NCBI GenBank assembly: GCA_004123355.1
Contig: SCHM01000003.1
Span: forward strand, 2,046,001 to 2,110,000
DNA from: Amphirosellinia nigrospora
Lineage: Eukaryota > Ascomycota > Sordariomycetes > Xylariales > Xylariaceae
DNA: 64,000 bases
Direction of reading: 5' to 3'
In this document: in pieces, positions 12,700-22,766 of the stretch
Layout: every line of letters starts with the position of its first letter
Position numbering within the stretch: the stretch's first letter is position 1
Program-made: the position numbers and the translations under genes
Notes under the pieces: model-generated
Database searches by the model: none
Told to the model about the DNA's origin: nothing
What the model saw: the letters and a program-made list of their open reading frames with translations, nothing else

Positions 12700-12707
12700 T
12701 ATAAAAG
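12700..12707 (+). promoter_or_regulatory. TATA box-like element upstream of an orphan ATG
   Basis: TATAAAAG lies 78 bp before an ATG at 12786 in a good fungal context (ATCACCATG), with a CT- and CA-rich leader between. The open frame after the ATG is only 11 codons, so this may be the relic promoter of a dead gene or a short-first-exon gene not resolved here. Confidence 0.3.
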
Positions 12708-14243
12708 ATGAGAAGAGGCTCCTTGTCGGTCCTTTGAGTCCGAACATCTCATCCAGATCGTTTCGGAAAGTCAATTCCCATCACCATGTTCTATGCGGTC
12801 GGATGCAACAGCATTTCTTGAAATCATGGGATATCGTGGCACTTCTTGTTACCGCCAATCAGGACCGCTTATACCTGGTCTCTGTTGGTCTGTTGGTTTG
12901 GGGCTTGTGATGCATGCAGCGCCAAGATCAGGGGGTGCTAACTAGTCAAGGGTATTCGACTACCATGAATACCATGAATAGCTATGGTGCATAACGTTAA
13001 AATTCTGTGAAGAGCTCGGAAAGTGGAATCATACCCGGCGTGTCGTAATCATGCCCCCATGCCGAAACTATCTGGTGGGTTATAACGGGCGGCAAGGGAA
13101 ATGATCTCGCGAATTCGACATCCAACTGCCACATTTGCTCCATATTATGGGAACAGCTCTCAACCTTCTGGGCTGAAAATTCCGAACGGGTGCAATAGAT
13201 AGCGTTGAAGGCTGACAATGATGCCTTCCGCCTACAATATTTACATCCTGGGGACGCGGTGTTCACTGGTCTTTACTTCTAGACTAAAGATGGTGCGTAA
13301 TGCACAAGAGTTAGCAGTAAGTCATAACCGCTTACCCTTTGAGAATAGCGGAATCCCCTTCATCAGATATTTTCGACCTCAATCTCGGTCCCGAGCTTTA
13401 CATAGGTTACGATAAATACTTGGCGCAGGCTAAAAGTTAGGCTTTTCTAGGGTGTTAGATCTTGTGCAACATAAGGCCTTCGTCTTCCTATGCGCGTCAG
13501 AAGAGACATAAACGGGTGTCGCACACTTAGCCACGTTTGGGATAGTCACTTGCCCATCTGAGCGACTACGGCAACGCTCAATCGTTTCAATGAGGGTATT
13601 CGTCTGGATTCACTACCAGAAACATTCACTCCGTGTCATCGAAGATAACAAATAAGACTGGGCACACGAGGCTGCTCTAATAGCCGTTGTCTGCGGTAAT
13701 GTGTATGTGACAATCATAGGCATCACGTCGACAAATAGTAATAGCGGTCTATTTTCTAAGCATGACGCATCCAAAGCTAAACATACAATCCAGCTAGCTA
13801 ACGAGTTTGGTAGAGATGTGATCATGTACGTGCGGCCAGTATTAAGACACACACCCTCTATGAAAATAGCCACCACGGTCTCCCACCCGGCACTGAGAGA
13901 AGGCTTTTGGGACGAGCATAGTACTATCAGGGTATGCCCCCTTGTTGGAAAGCTTTACCTTTCCGAACACGTATTGGCAACGACAATTGAGTGTGAGGGA
14001 AGGTAAAGATTGAGAAGTTCTAACGGTGACCCCTAAAAGTATAAATTTCTCTGCAACAGTCTGATTGGCCTATACGGACTCTGCAAAGCTGCCATTGGTC
14101 AGAGTCTAAATCGAGGCATCAACCACAACGTATTTACACTCATATGGACTGTGTGGCTTACGTACCGCAATAGCAAGTGTGGTCGCTAACAACCACTATA
14201 TTTAAATACGAATACGAGACGGTCAAAGATACGCGTTGCAAAA

Positions 14244-14478
14244 GGGCCGGCTGGGGCGAGGGCCGGACCGTAAGGGACGGCGGCCGAGTTCCCAGAGGTC
14301 CAACCCTCCCGGGCGGAGCCCCCTCTGGAAGTGTGAATTTACGTAAGGGGTAGAGGTCTAAGGAGTAGGAGGTCTAGGAGCTAGGAGTAATCCCGTTACT
14401 TAAATCGAAGTGCTTTTAGCACTTCGATTTATAACGTATTTAAAATAGAGAGCTTCGCCGGCAAAGCTTTCTATTTTA
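14244..14478. other. GC-rich structured segment with three inverted repeats
   Basis: A very GC-rich block (14244-14330) in otherwise AT-leaning DNA contains the inverted repeat CCAGAGG (14292-14298) / CCTCTGG (14322-14328). It is followed by a perfect 13-bp hairpin at 14402-14430 (AAATCGAAGTGCT, loop TTT) and a 15-bp hairpin with one G-T mismatch at 14441-14478 (TAAAATAGAGAGCTT arm, 8-nt loop). The combination of a GC cluster and stacked hairpins resembles fungal mitochondrial intergenic DNA, so a nuclear copy of mitochondrial DNA is one explanation; a small non-autonomous mobile element is another. Confidence 0.6.
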
Positions 14479-15948
14479 GTGACGACTTGCTCGGCGCTAC
14501 CGGGTATTTTATTCCATATTCTGTGACGTAGTGTGTTCGCCTAGTTGTTATGTCTAATGACAGCTATAGAATATCTATTATCCCCGCGCGTTTCGTTATT
14601 CACAGATTAGGAAATTCTCTAAGTGTGTCTTACCCTTAGGGATTGTAACTGCGGGCAGATTAGCAGAGACACACGCGGCATCAATACTGGAAGTGAGTTC
14701 AAGATCCGGTATGACAGAATCCTTCGCAGCGACTCGTATGCGAGTTGCAGACGTTTTGGGTAGGAGTAATCTACCATTATCCAGTAAGGATATGGCTTAG
14801 CCTCAGACAAGCTTCCCGCCCTGGCTGGAACAGCAAACCTCTTTTCTAAGAATTAATTAGGTTGCTATTTAAACGGCCTCTGTAAATGTCTTCTGGGGCA
14901 TTGGTTTGAATCTATATGTAGACGGCGATTGCTGGGGACGTCGCCCAGAAGTTTCATTGATAGCTTCGTGGTCGCGGGCATCTGTGGCCGCCAGATCGAG
15001 AAGCAGCCGGAGTCCGGTATACAGGTCATAGAAGTATTCGACATATTATACGAACTGAAAAATTCAGGTCACTTAAAGATGTTCCGACAAAGCCCCCCAC
15101 CGTCCATGGGATATTGATCAATGCTCGGTATGGAGGGGCCTTCGAAAGATCAGACACGGTGGTTATATCAATCCTCATGAACCGATCGCAGATGAAGTAA
15201 CTAAGGCCTCATGGGTCATGGACATCCTAGTAGAATTTCCAAACCTATAAATGCCGATATCCTGTGTGGCGCGAGGTCCAGGGATTGTAGTTGTCTTCGT
15301 ACAAGGCTCGAGCGGCTCATTTAAAAGGCCAGGGAAGTTTTAGTTCGTCTAGCTTTACTGAAAATTGATATACATAATAAAATTTTCTACATGTTAGGAC
15401 GACGACGAATAAGTATATGTCATAGTTTTAAATATAGTATTGACAACTCGAGGAAAGCCAAATCAACTCCGAGATACTTCAGTTTACTGTTTATCTTGGT
15501 AGCTCTTTTTAGAAATGTCTGTGTTTCTTTCACAGATAAAAGCTGCAAGGACAGAAAAATATTAATGCTTTTTCTCTGCTATATTTTCTTGCTATTCGAT
15601 GATTCACGATCTTTTCACAGATTTCTTCACTACTCAAATCACCACAAATCATATTCCGGTGACCGTCGAAATATATGTTTCTAGCGAATAAATCACAGCT
15701 GGTTTACTGGCAAGTATAAGTGAAGAGGTTCAAGCTTGATCTTATTGTTTCCCAAATCTTGTTCAAGATGCCGAGCCTTTATAACTAGAATCCCCAACGC
15801 AGACGCAGTCGGGGGTACCGACTACCCTCATGCAACTTTCGCGTCTAATAACAACGTCATCGCTTCGGTTACGAAAACCCGTTGGTAAGAATAGGATCAA
15901 GTCCAAGTTCAAGTACAAGCCGCATTCCTCCATACTCGATGAACAGCC

Positions 15949-16346
15949 TTATTCCGCCCTGCAGGTGATAGCCTTAACAACAACATTGTTGGTGGACAGG
16001 CGGAGGGGCTTATCGAGCCCAAACCAATCGTCGCTGTAGAATGTTCCGTCGGGCTTGTACGCGAAGCAGAAATAGGTGTACTCAGCGTCAACCCTAGCAA
16101 GTCGAGATTAGTTATTGTCTGCTATTCAAAATATTGGACAAGAACGGCTCGGGGAGTTCCTTACTGGTAAAGGGAAGACACTTGGTTCAAGATTTCGGGA
16201 TCGGAGAAATCATATTCAATATGCACCTGAACGGTAGTGTTTTGGTATCCATTGCCGACGGACTTTTCAACGACGATGTTCGCGGGTTCGAACGCTGCCT
16301 TGGCAATGGCGGCGGCGGAGAGAAGGGTCAAGACTGCAGCGCGCAT
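15949..16346 (-). CDS. Small secreted protein, 108 aa, two exons (effector candidate)
   Basis: Exon 1 (16346-16165) starts MRAAVLTLLSAAAIAKA, a clear signal peptide with the cut probably before AFEPAN. It continues through KSVGNGYQNTTVQVHIEYDF to SSLYQ. A 71-nt intron (16164-16094, GTAAGG...CTAG) leads to exon 2 (16093-15949), which encodes VDAEYTYFCFAYKPDG, FYSDDWFGLDKPL, NNVVVKAITC and ends RAE. The two exons total 327 nt and stay in frame. The mature protein is about 90 residues, acidic, with two cysteines (one likely disulfide) and one N-glycosylation sequon (NTT). A TATA box lies 123 bp upstream. The gene stands alone in about 10 kb of gene-poor DNA, a setting typical of effectors in plant-associated fungi. 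I do not recognise the family; the function is unknown. Confidence 0.8.
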
Positions 16347-16468
16347 TTTGAGAGTTGATTGATTGTCAATGGTTTGTATACTGTGAGTTTTGATGATTTG
16401 TAGTACCAATTGATGTTGTTGTTGACGCAGGTAGTTCAAATCCACTTCAAGTCATGGGAATCGAAGCT

Positions 16469-16476
16469 TATTTATA
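16469..16476 (-). promoter_or_regulatory. TATA box of the small secreted protein gene
   Basis: TATAAATA on the minus strand lies 123 bp before the start codon. The stretch between them is rich in CAA and TCA words, ending CTCTCAAAATG, a typical strong fungal leader. Confidence 0.65.
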
Positions 16477-19176
16477 CTTCTATTATTTAGTATTCAGTCC
16501 TATTCTAGAGCATATTCAGACCGCAATTTTCGTGCCACTTCTGTTCTATTTTCGACATTATTTCTACCAAAGTTCCTATAGCCTATGGTACTACCACCAG
16601 GGTTGATGATCTTATCTAACACGAGAAACTCGTTTCTGTTTTTTCTTGGCCCGTATGGCGAGGTAGCGTATCCCTTTGAAGCTAGGTAAGGTTTAGGTAA
16701 TGATCCGAATCCCAGCATCAATTCTGTACCGGGGGCATAGCGGCTGCATTAGCTTGGACCCTAACAAATCCACTAAACAAGTCGCCAACCATACTGAGTT
16801 GAGCTTGGCGTACACACGATACTAACTTCTTCACTCATGGCTTGGTCTCAATAGGGCTGACGAGTGGACCAATTGTTGAGAAAAGTAGAGCAGAGCATGT
16901 AAAATCATTATGAGCCATTCATCAGCTTACAGTGAAGGAGTTCACGGGCGATGATCTCAATCGTCTCCAGTTATGAAGCGAAAGTCGCACGCCAAGACGG
17001 CAGCGCTGCAGTCAGAAATGCTGGTTGCTTATGCTACTCATTGCCGGCTCACCGCCGCAAACTCGACGGCTCTGATAGCTAGAAGATAATTGAACATCCT
17101 CGTTCCCGGTGGGCTGATCTTGAATTTACGTACAGCAGATGATTTTGATTCCCTGTGCAGCCGGAGCTTGCATGATAGCCAACTCGTATTCTATCCAACA
17201 TAGTCAACTACACCCCACCTTAGAAGCAAGCATTGATACGAAAATTGTTCGTTGTGGAGGCCCTCAATATCAGGTCTGATTTTAACACATGAATCAGACC
17301 TGCCTCAATATTTTTGAACTCTTACTGATCGTTTCTATGCGTGCCGTACCAATGCAGAAAAATTAATTCAGCATTCTGCACGGAGTTTTATAGACTCCCC
17401 GCGTGTTCTAAGAGCCTTCTTACATAGCAGGTTCCTGGGTATACCAAAACTTTGAACTCTAAACTCAGATGCAGAGGAAGACAAGTATTAGCTAATAGTA
17501 GTTCCAAATCATACTACATCCTTAAGATAATGTCAAGTAAAATTGAGCGAACGACTAATAAATATTATGCTATCCTATTTAGTCTCTTCCTTTTCAAAGA
17601 CTTGCAAGACAGTATGGTCTTCTATAAGTTGTGTATTGTATGGATACTGTGGCCGTGAATACTCGTATACTAAACCCACGTGGTTGTTGACAAGAATAGA
17701 ATGAGTATTCGACTATACTTATAAATGCAAATATACAAAACGTAACATGTAAACTTACTAGAACGTATCTTAATTCTATTGCCTCAAAATGAAACTTACG
17801 TGGATTTCTTGCGTGGATAATTATGACACACTAGATTTTGATATGATACACTTCATAGAACAAAAAAAAGCAACCAACGGATGCTCAGACTTTGTGTCAA
17901 ATGAGGTCAGCATCTATGGTTATTTCTTGCTCCACGGAATCAATCTCGATTAGTCAGGCCCCTTCAACCAGGCCTGGGTCTCAGTCAGATAATAGGCTAT
18001 CACCCCTGTCCTCGGAGGTTTTTAAACTTCCTACTTAAGGCTATTCCCTCTAGTATGTTAGGCGAACGAAATTCTCATGCCAACGTTTTTGGATGATCCC
18101 ACACAATCCCCATAAAACCAAACACCTTCGAATAGTCACCTTTCCAGGAATATCCCTTCATCGAGCCCCATGCCTTAATTTACAACTTACTAGTCCCACT
18201 CTCCTACAACACACTTATACAAATCTTTACGATAGTTTAGTGATATCACTTCGGATGTCAAGGGAATGGTGACAGATCAAAGAATCAAAGATTCAGGTAG
18301 TTGAGAGCATACAACATGCATTAGTATAGGCACAGAAGGTACGGGATCCCTATACGGCGGAAAAGAAGTTACAAACTAGCTTTGTAGAATCAAGCAAGGG
18401 TTAGCCTGTTACCAGCGGGTCGACAACATGGGATAAGCATTCCTGATAATACTTTTTACGCAAAGTCTAGATACGGTGACTGAATCCTTCTGAATCTGTC
18501 AGTTTCCTGCCCTATCAACGGAGAAATCACCAAACATGCGCAGATAACCTTATGTTCTTGTCCAAGGGTAGGGCCGCCGCCCCTAACCGTTAGGGTATCT
18601 CATCAGGTGGGTAACCTCTGAGCTGAGGATAGAATCAATAGCCCTCAAATCATCAAGCTCCAATTCTACACTAAACTACGACACTATCACAATTGTATTC
18701 TACATTGACAGGGTTCAACACATGTTTTCAAACAGAAGTTACTATTAACGATAGCACTGAAAGGAATGGCTTTAAAATCATCGGTCGATTTGGTATTGTC
18801 TACTTAATTTATGCTAGTCTTCATCCTAACGCTGAACTCTGTGCATACTACCATCAAGAATGCAAGGCTGCCTTCCCAGATTAGCTTGCTTCGGCGAGTC
18901 TAAAGCCCTCTAGCAGTAGTGATAACTCCAAACAACTTTGTACATGAATCGCCCCAAAGTGCCAAACACCTTAGAGCTGAGCCAACGCCCTTAGTCAAAC
19001 TTCAGACGGCTTCCTGGTCTGTTCGTCCTTTTGGCAATGAATGAAAAGCTGCCATTTCTTGGTTTTCTCGGTGCGCCGGGCGGAGCTGCGATTGGGATAT
19101 ACGTCACGTGAGAATCGCTTTCTTCCGAACCAAGACCCTCTAACTCCTAATCGTCGGAACCAAGGTTCTTACAATC
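16477..19176. other. Gene-poor region
   Basis: This 2.7-kb stretch contains no recognised gene. Open frames at 16500-16721 (-) and 18693-18884 (+) are short and without domain similarity. The second ends in a cysteine-containing tail (CAYYHQECKAAFPD) and could be a last exon of a small secreted protein, but no first exon was found. Confidence 0.4.
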
Positions 19177-20549
19177 CTAATCATCGAACTTGAAGCTTCG
19201 GCTGGTGTGAACATCTAATGGCCCTCCCTTATAGCTTCCACGCTTCTTTTTATTTTTCTCTTTGGTGAAGCCCTTGCCCTTTGTCACAATTAGGTCTCGA
19301 TGAGCCTGCTCGCCATATCCATGAGAAACATAGGCGTTTGAGGACAGACGGGGGTCAACGACCACATCTTTTGCGATGCGAGAGAAAGGCTGATTCTGTG
19401 TCTTCTTAGGATTTGATCCGTTGCCCCTATTATTCGCTTTGAATGTGGTAGGGTTAGGGGGAAGCGGGGCGAATTCCGGAGACGTCTTTTCGAGAGTTGC
19501 TGAACTATCTGATGCCGCGCGATTTACGGCCTTGCCTTCCATCTTGATTTTTGGGCTCTTCTCGTTAGACTCAGACTCGCTTGAGTCAGAATCAGAGTCG
19601 GAATCAGAGTCGGGGAGCGGGACCTTAGCGGCTATCTCTACCTCGTCCTCGGATTCGGACTCAGATTCTGAGCTAGATGAGTTATCAGAGTCAGATCCGG
19701 AAGAACTGTCGCTATCAGATTCGACCTTTTTCGTAGTCTTTGGCTTGGCTTCTTCTTCGGAAGAAGAATCGGAATCGGATGAGGCGCTCTCGTCCGAGCT
19801 CTGCTCTGTCTTGATTGTTTTGGCATCTTCCGTCTTAATCTTCTTGGCTTGGGGCTTTTTCTTGTCGTTTTTCGAGTCGGAGCTGGTCATTTCTTCATCC
19901 GAGTCCGGGTCCGAGTCCGAACTATCAGTATCCGATGTAGCCTTACGCTTCAAAGACTTGGTTGCAGGAGCGATCTTGGAGAGAGGACGCTTTGATATAG
20001 TAGCTTGTTCTTCGTCGGCATCACTCTCGCTCTCGCTCTCGCTCTCGCTATCGCTTTCACTAGAACTGTCGCTACTCGAGGATTCGGAGGAAGAGGACTC
20101 TGCGGCGGGAGCGTCGGCCATTGCAACATCATCATCATCCGAGGACTCGTCACTGCTGGAGCCGTCGCTATCGGAAGTGTCGCTGGAAGAGCTTGAGGAT
20201 TGATCACTTTTACTACTAACACTAGTGACCTGGGCCACGGCATTGGGTGTGCCATCCTTGCTCGCGAAGGTCTCCCAGGCTTGGAAGACGCTGACCAAGG
20301 AGTGGTGTTCCTTGGTGTCAGCTTTCCCGGCACTGTGGCCTTCCAAGCCTTGGTAGTGCGCTGTTTCTGGAAGGCGCGGTGGGCGTCGTTGAAGCCTTGT
20401 TCGGAGAGGAAAGATTCGACAAGGTCCATTAGCTGAGCAGGGGGCTTCTGGGTGGTGGATGTCGAAGGGGTCGAGGGTTTAGCAGTAGTATTGGACTGCT
20501 TCTTCGCAGGCTTCTCAGCCTTCTGGGGTTTCTTGTCCTTCTTAGCCAT
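19177..20549 (-). CDS. srp40: SRP40/Nopp140-like nucleolar phosphoprotein with LisH motif
   Basis: A nucleolar chaperone-like protein of the SRP40/Nopp140 family, thought to serve snoRNP traffic and ribosomal RNA synthesis. The start MAKKDKKPQKAEKPAKKQ is at 20549. A LisH dimerisation motif follows (LMDLVESFLSEQGFNDAHRA), then a very long Ser/Asp/Glu-rich region with Lys-rich patches (casein-kinase-II-type acidic serine tracts). The conserved C-terminal SRP40 domain has the segments PFSRIAKDVVVDPRL, SNAYVSHGYGEQAHRDLIV and KGKGFTKEKNKKKRGSYKGG, and ends SFKFDD. One frame break at 20339-20340 fits one missing G between KAWK and GHSAGKADTKE; otherwise the gene reads through without introns. The acidic repeats explain a long antisense open frame, which is rejected. 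Confidence 0.9.
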
Positions 20550-21683
20550 GGCGTCTGATGTGACGGCGGTAGCCAATTGGGTAGATGGGATCGAGGTTGA
20601 GTTGTTGCTAAATAACCACGGGGGGTCCTGAAGATGCCGAAGATATAAGTGTACTGTTAAGTTTGGAGCCCTTCGACATGGCCCGGGAAAGCCAATCGGA
20701 TTGTAGAGAGCGAGGGCAGAGCGAGATGCACAGACAAAGCTCAAGACGGGAGAGAAAATAAGAAAATGAGTGCGCGTCTTGTTGTTAGAACGCAACGGTC
20801 ACGACTGTTGCCGATGCTACCACGAGCTTGTGTTCCTGCTTCCTGCTGACTTAGCTAGGTCGCGCCGACTGGAAAAATTTGGGGATGACGGAACAGATAA
20901 GACCGATAAGAAAGCTTGCAGGGGTCTACCCTGTTTTCTGCCAGGTTGGGAAGTTCACCGCCTGCTTATTGTAGTACCCGTTTGAAGATCGCGCTTACCT
21001 AAGTATTTACAGTTTGGCGGATTGCGACCTCACAATACCACGCGTTAATGTTTGCAGGTGTCATACCATAGGTACCTAATGATAGGGTCTAAGGTAACAG
21101 CATCTAGATAGTACCTGTAGGTAGGCAGGTACACCTACCACCTACTGTACCTAACTGACTACAGAGGTACCTACAAAGGAAATCTTGTTACTACCCCCCT
21201 CCTTTAGCGAATCTCTTTCTGGTATCCAATTGGCCGTCTGTGGCATGCCGTTGGTTTTGTTATGCAGCACGGCCTGCAGTCAGACAATACCTTACCTAGG
21301 TAGGCAGCAGAGTCATTGGTCCTATACTCAGTTCTGCTTTGCCAGTAGCATCTGCTAACTAATATCGCCAAATAAAACCTCTTTCATCACACTGGCTATG
21401 TCCGACATCAGCTGTATTTAACAGGTGCATGAACATGTTCGTGTATGCATTTGTTACGTTTACTGCGCCTTTTCGGCACTTCTCGTAGCAGGTCATCTTC
21501 CTGCTACGACATCAATCTAGGCTATATAACGTCGCCGTACGCGGTTGTAACGTGGTATAGCAGTCTCATACTCTTTCTTAACTTCTAGTCATTTTGTTTC
21601 ATACCCCTTATCGAATAGTTCTCGGTAAAATGATTATGGAGCCAGACCGTGTGCCACCACGATAGTCCATCGAGTCAACTCAT
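20550..21683. promoter_or_regulatory. Divergent intergenic region
   Basis: This 1.1-kb region separates the divergent SRP40 gene and the 21.7-kb ORF and should hold both promoters. It includes a dense set of ACCTACC/GGTAGGT words at about 21113-21155 and a TACCTAGGTAGG word at 21293-21304. No coding feature is recognised. Confidence 0.45.
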
Positions 21684-22436
21684 TTGATATCTCTATCCAT
21701 TCAAAGCCATGCTTACCAGTCACCCCCGAGCTACCAGGAGAGCTACAATGATGAAAAATGCCATGGTACGGCCAAAAATGTCAAAACCTCAACTGTGGTC
21801 CTAGCCTTCCGTACCCTCGCCCTGGCTTCCGGCCTTGTTGTTGCTGTCGATTTCGCGATGCTGGGGGCATTCCAGGTCGAGGAGGTTCTTCTGATCATCT
21901 TCGACTTCCTTTCGGATTGGTCTAGCTCAGATGGATTCGAGCATTGCCCAGAGCTTTTCTCGCGCATCGCAGTCCCATTATTCGAAGATTACATAAGTCA
22001 AATAGCAGATGTTATCATAGCTGCGGAAACCGACTTCCGTCAGATCTGCCTCCTCAACTATCCTGGGCTTGAGCTCGCCTTTTACGCGAACTGTAGTCGA
22101 TGGATCTCGCTTACTACCGCCAACCGAGTTACAGCAGTCGATGTAGTTGGATCAAATCTGTCTGGACATGAGACATTCCACCGTTTAATCGGAGACGTAC
22201 AAACGAATCTGTACACCAGACGAACTCGTCTCCGCGAGCATGCTGTCATCGGGCGTCGTACATCGGCGATCGATGTCTCTTTTATTTTTTGGCACTACTT
22301 AAGTGATGTCTTTAGTGGTGCTAGAGAATGCGCGAATATGGCCGCCATTGGCTTCGCGAAAGACGCAACTAAAATGAGGCTGCTTGGAGGCCGAGAATCG
22401 GCCGCGATTTCTGTCCGTCAGGCAGGTTCTTTGTAA
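21684..22436 (+). CDS. Orphan ORF, 250 aa, one predicted membrane helix
   Basis: An uninterrupted 250-codon frame, too long to be expected by chance in 64 kb and not the shadow of a better frame on either strand. The N-terminus is polar with a proline/tyrosine patch (SPPSYQESYNDEK), followed by one hydrophobic stretch (TVVLAFRTLALASGLVVAV) that could be a membrane anchor. The rest is mixed, with hydrophobic segments such as VEEVLLIIFDFLSDW and VSFIFWHYLSDVF and no motif I recognise. The start at 21684 is the first ATG of the frame. Because neighbours carry frame breaks, the true protein may switch frame inside this span. Function unknown. Confidence 0.5.
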   Translation: MISLSIQSHAYQSPPSYQESYNDEKCHGTAKNVKTSTVVLAFRTLALASGLVVAVDFAMLGAFQVEEVLLIIFDFLSDWSSSDGFEHCPELFSRIAVPLFEDYISQIADVIIAAETDFRQICLLNYPGLELAFYANCSRWISLTTANRVTAVDVVGSNLSGHETFHRLIGDVQTNLYTRRTRLREHAVIGRRTSAIDVSFIFWHYLSDVFSGARECANMAAIGFAKDATKMRLLGGRESAAISVRQAGSL

Positions 22437-22766
22437 CCTAATCTATGCTATATGAAATCGATTGCTATAGCGACCATTCACACAATATTTGTAACCCATG
22501 GATTGTACGAAATGCAATAAAATCTTCGCAGAATACAGACAATATATGTACATATAGCCAGGGTGTATCTCACCCGAAGACTAAGAATATATGACGATAT
22601 ACGGCCCTACTAGTCGGCCCTTACAGTCCACCACTGAGTCTATATGCCCTCAACCTCGCCATTGCTCGTGACAAGAACCGGACGCCGGATATCTCTTCTT
22701 CCTTTCAGGAATAACGTAAATGCGGATACATCTATAACAATTGAAAAACATGTCGTGAAGCGTCAT
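22437..22766. terminator. Convergent 3' region
   Basis: This 330-bp AT-rich gap lies between the convergent 21.7-kb ORF and the transporter gene and presumably holds both polyadenylation regions. No other feature is seen. Confidence 0.35.

Larger units (their letters stand above)
9109..15948. other. Gene-poor region of about 6.8 kb
   Basis: No convincing gene was found. The longest open frames (for example 13701-14006 + and 12997-13266 -) are about 90-100 codons, within what chance gives in DNA of this base composition. None shows a domain or splice-consistent extension. Notable contents are a TACCTAGGTA word at 10295-10309, a TATA-plus-ATG arrangement at 12700-12788, and a GC-rich structured segment at 14244-14478. 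No transposase, reverse-transcriptase or terminal-repeat signature was recognised, although decayed elements could be present. Confidence 0.5.

Noticed and set aside
13701-14006. Plus-strand open frame of about 100 codons in the gene-poor region
   Set aside because: Length is within chance expectation for six frames over 64 kb, there is no domain, and an overlapping antisense frame is equally long.
9109-19176. Possible decayed transposable element filling the gene-poor region
   Set aside because: No transposase, polymerase or terminal repeats were recognised on either strand; the idea cannot be excluded but cannot be supported from sequence alone.
19421-20203. Long plus-strand frame of 260 codons rich in serine and leucine
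   Set aside because: It is the antisense of the Ser/Asp/Glu-rich repeats of the SRP40-like gene; such repeats keep the opposite strand open. The minus strand carries the LisH and SRP40 C-terminal domains.
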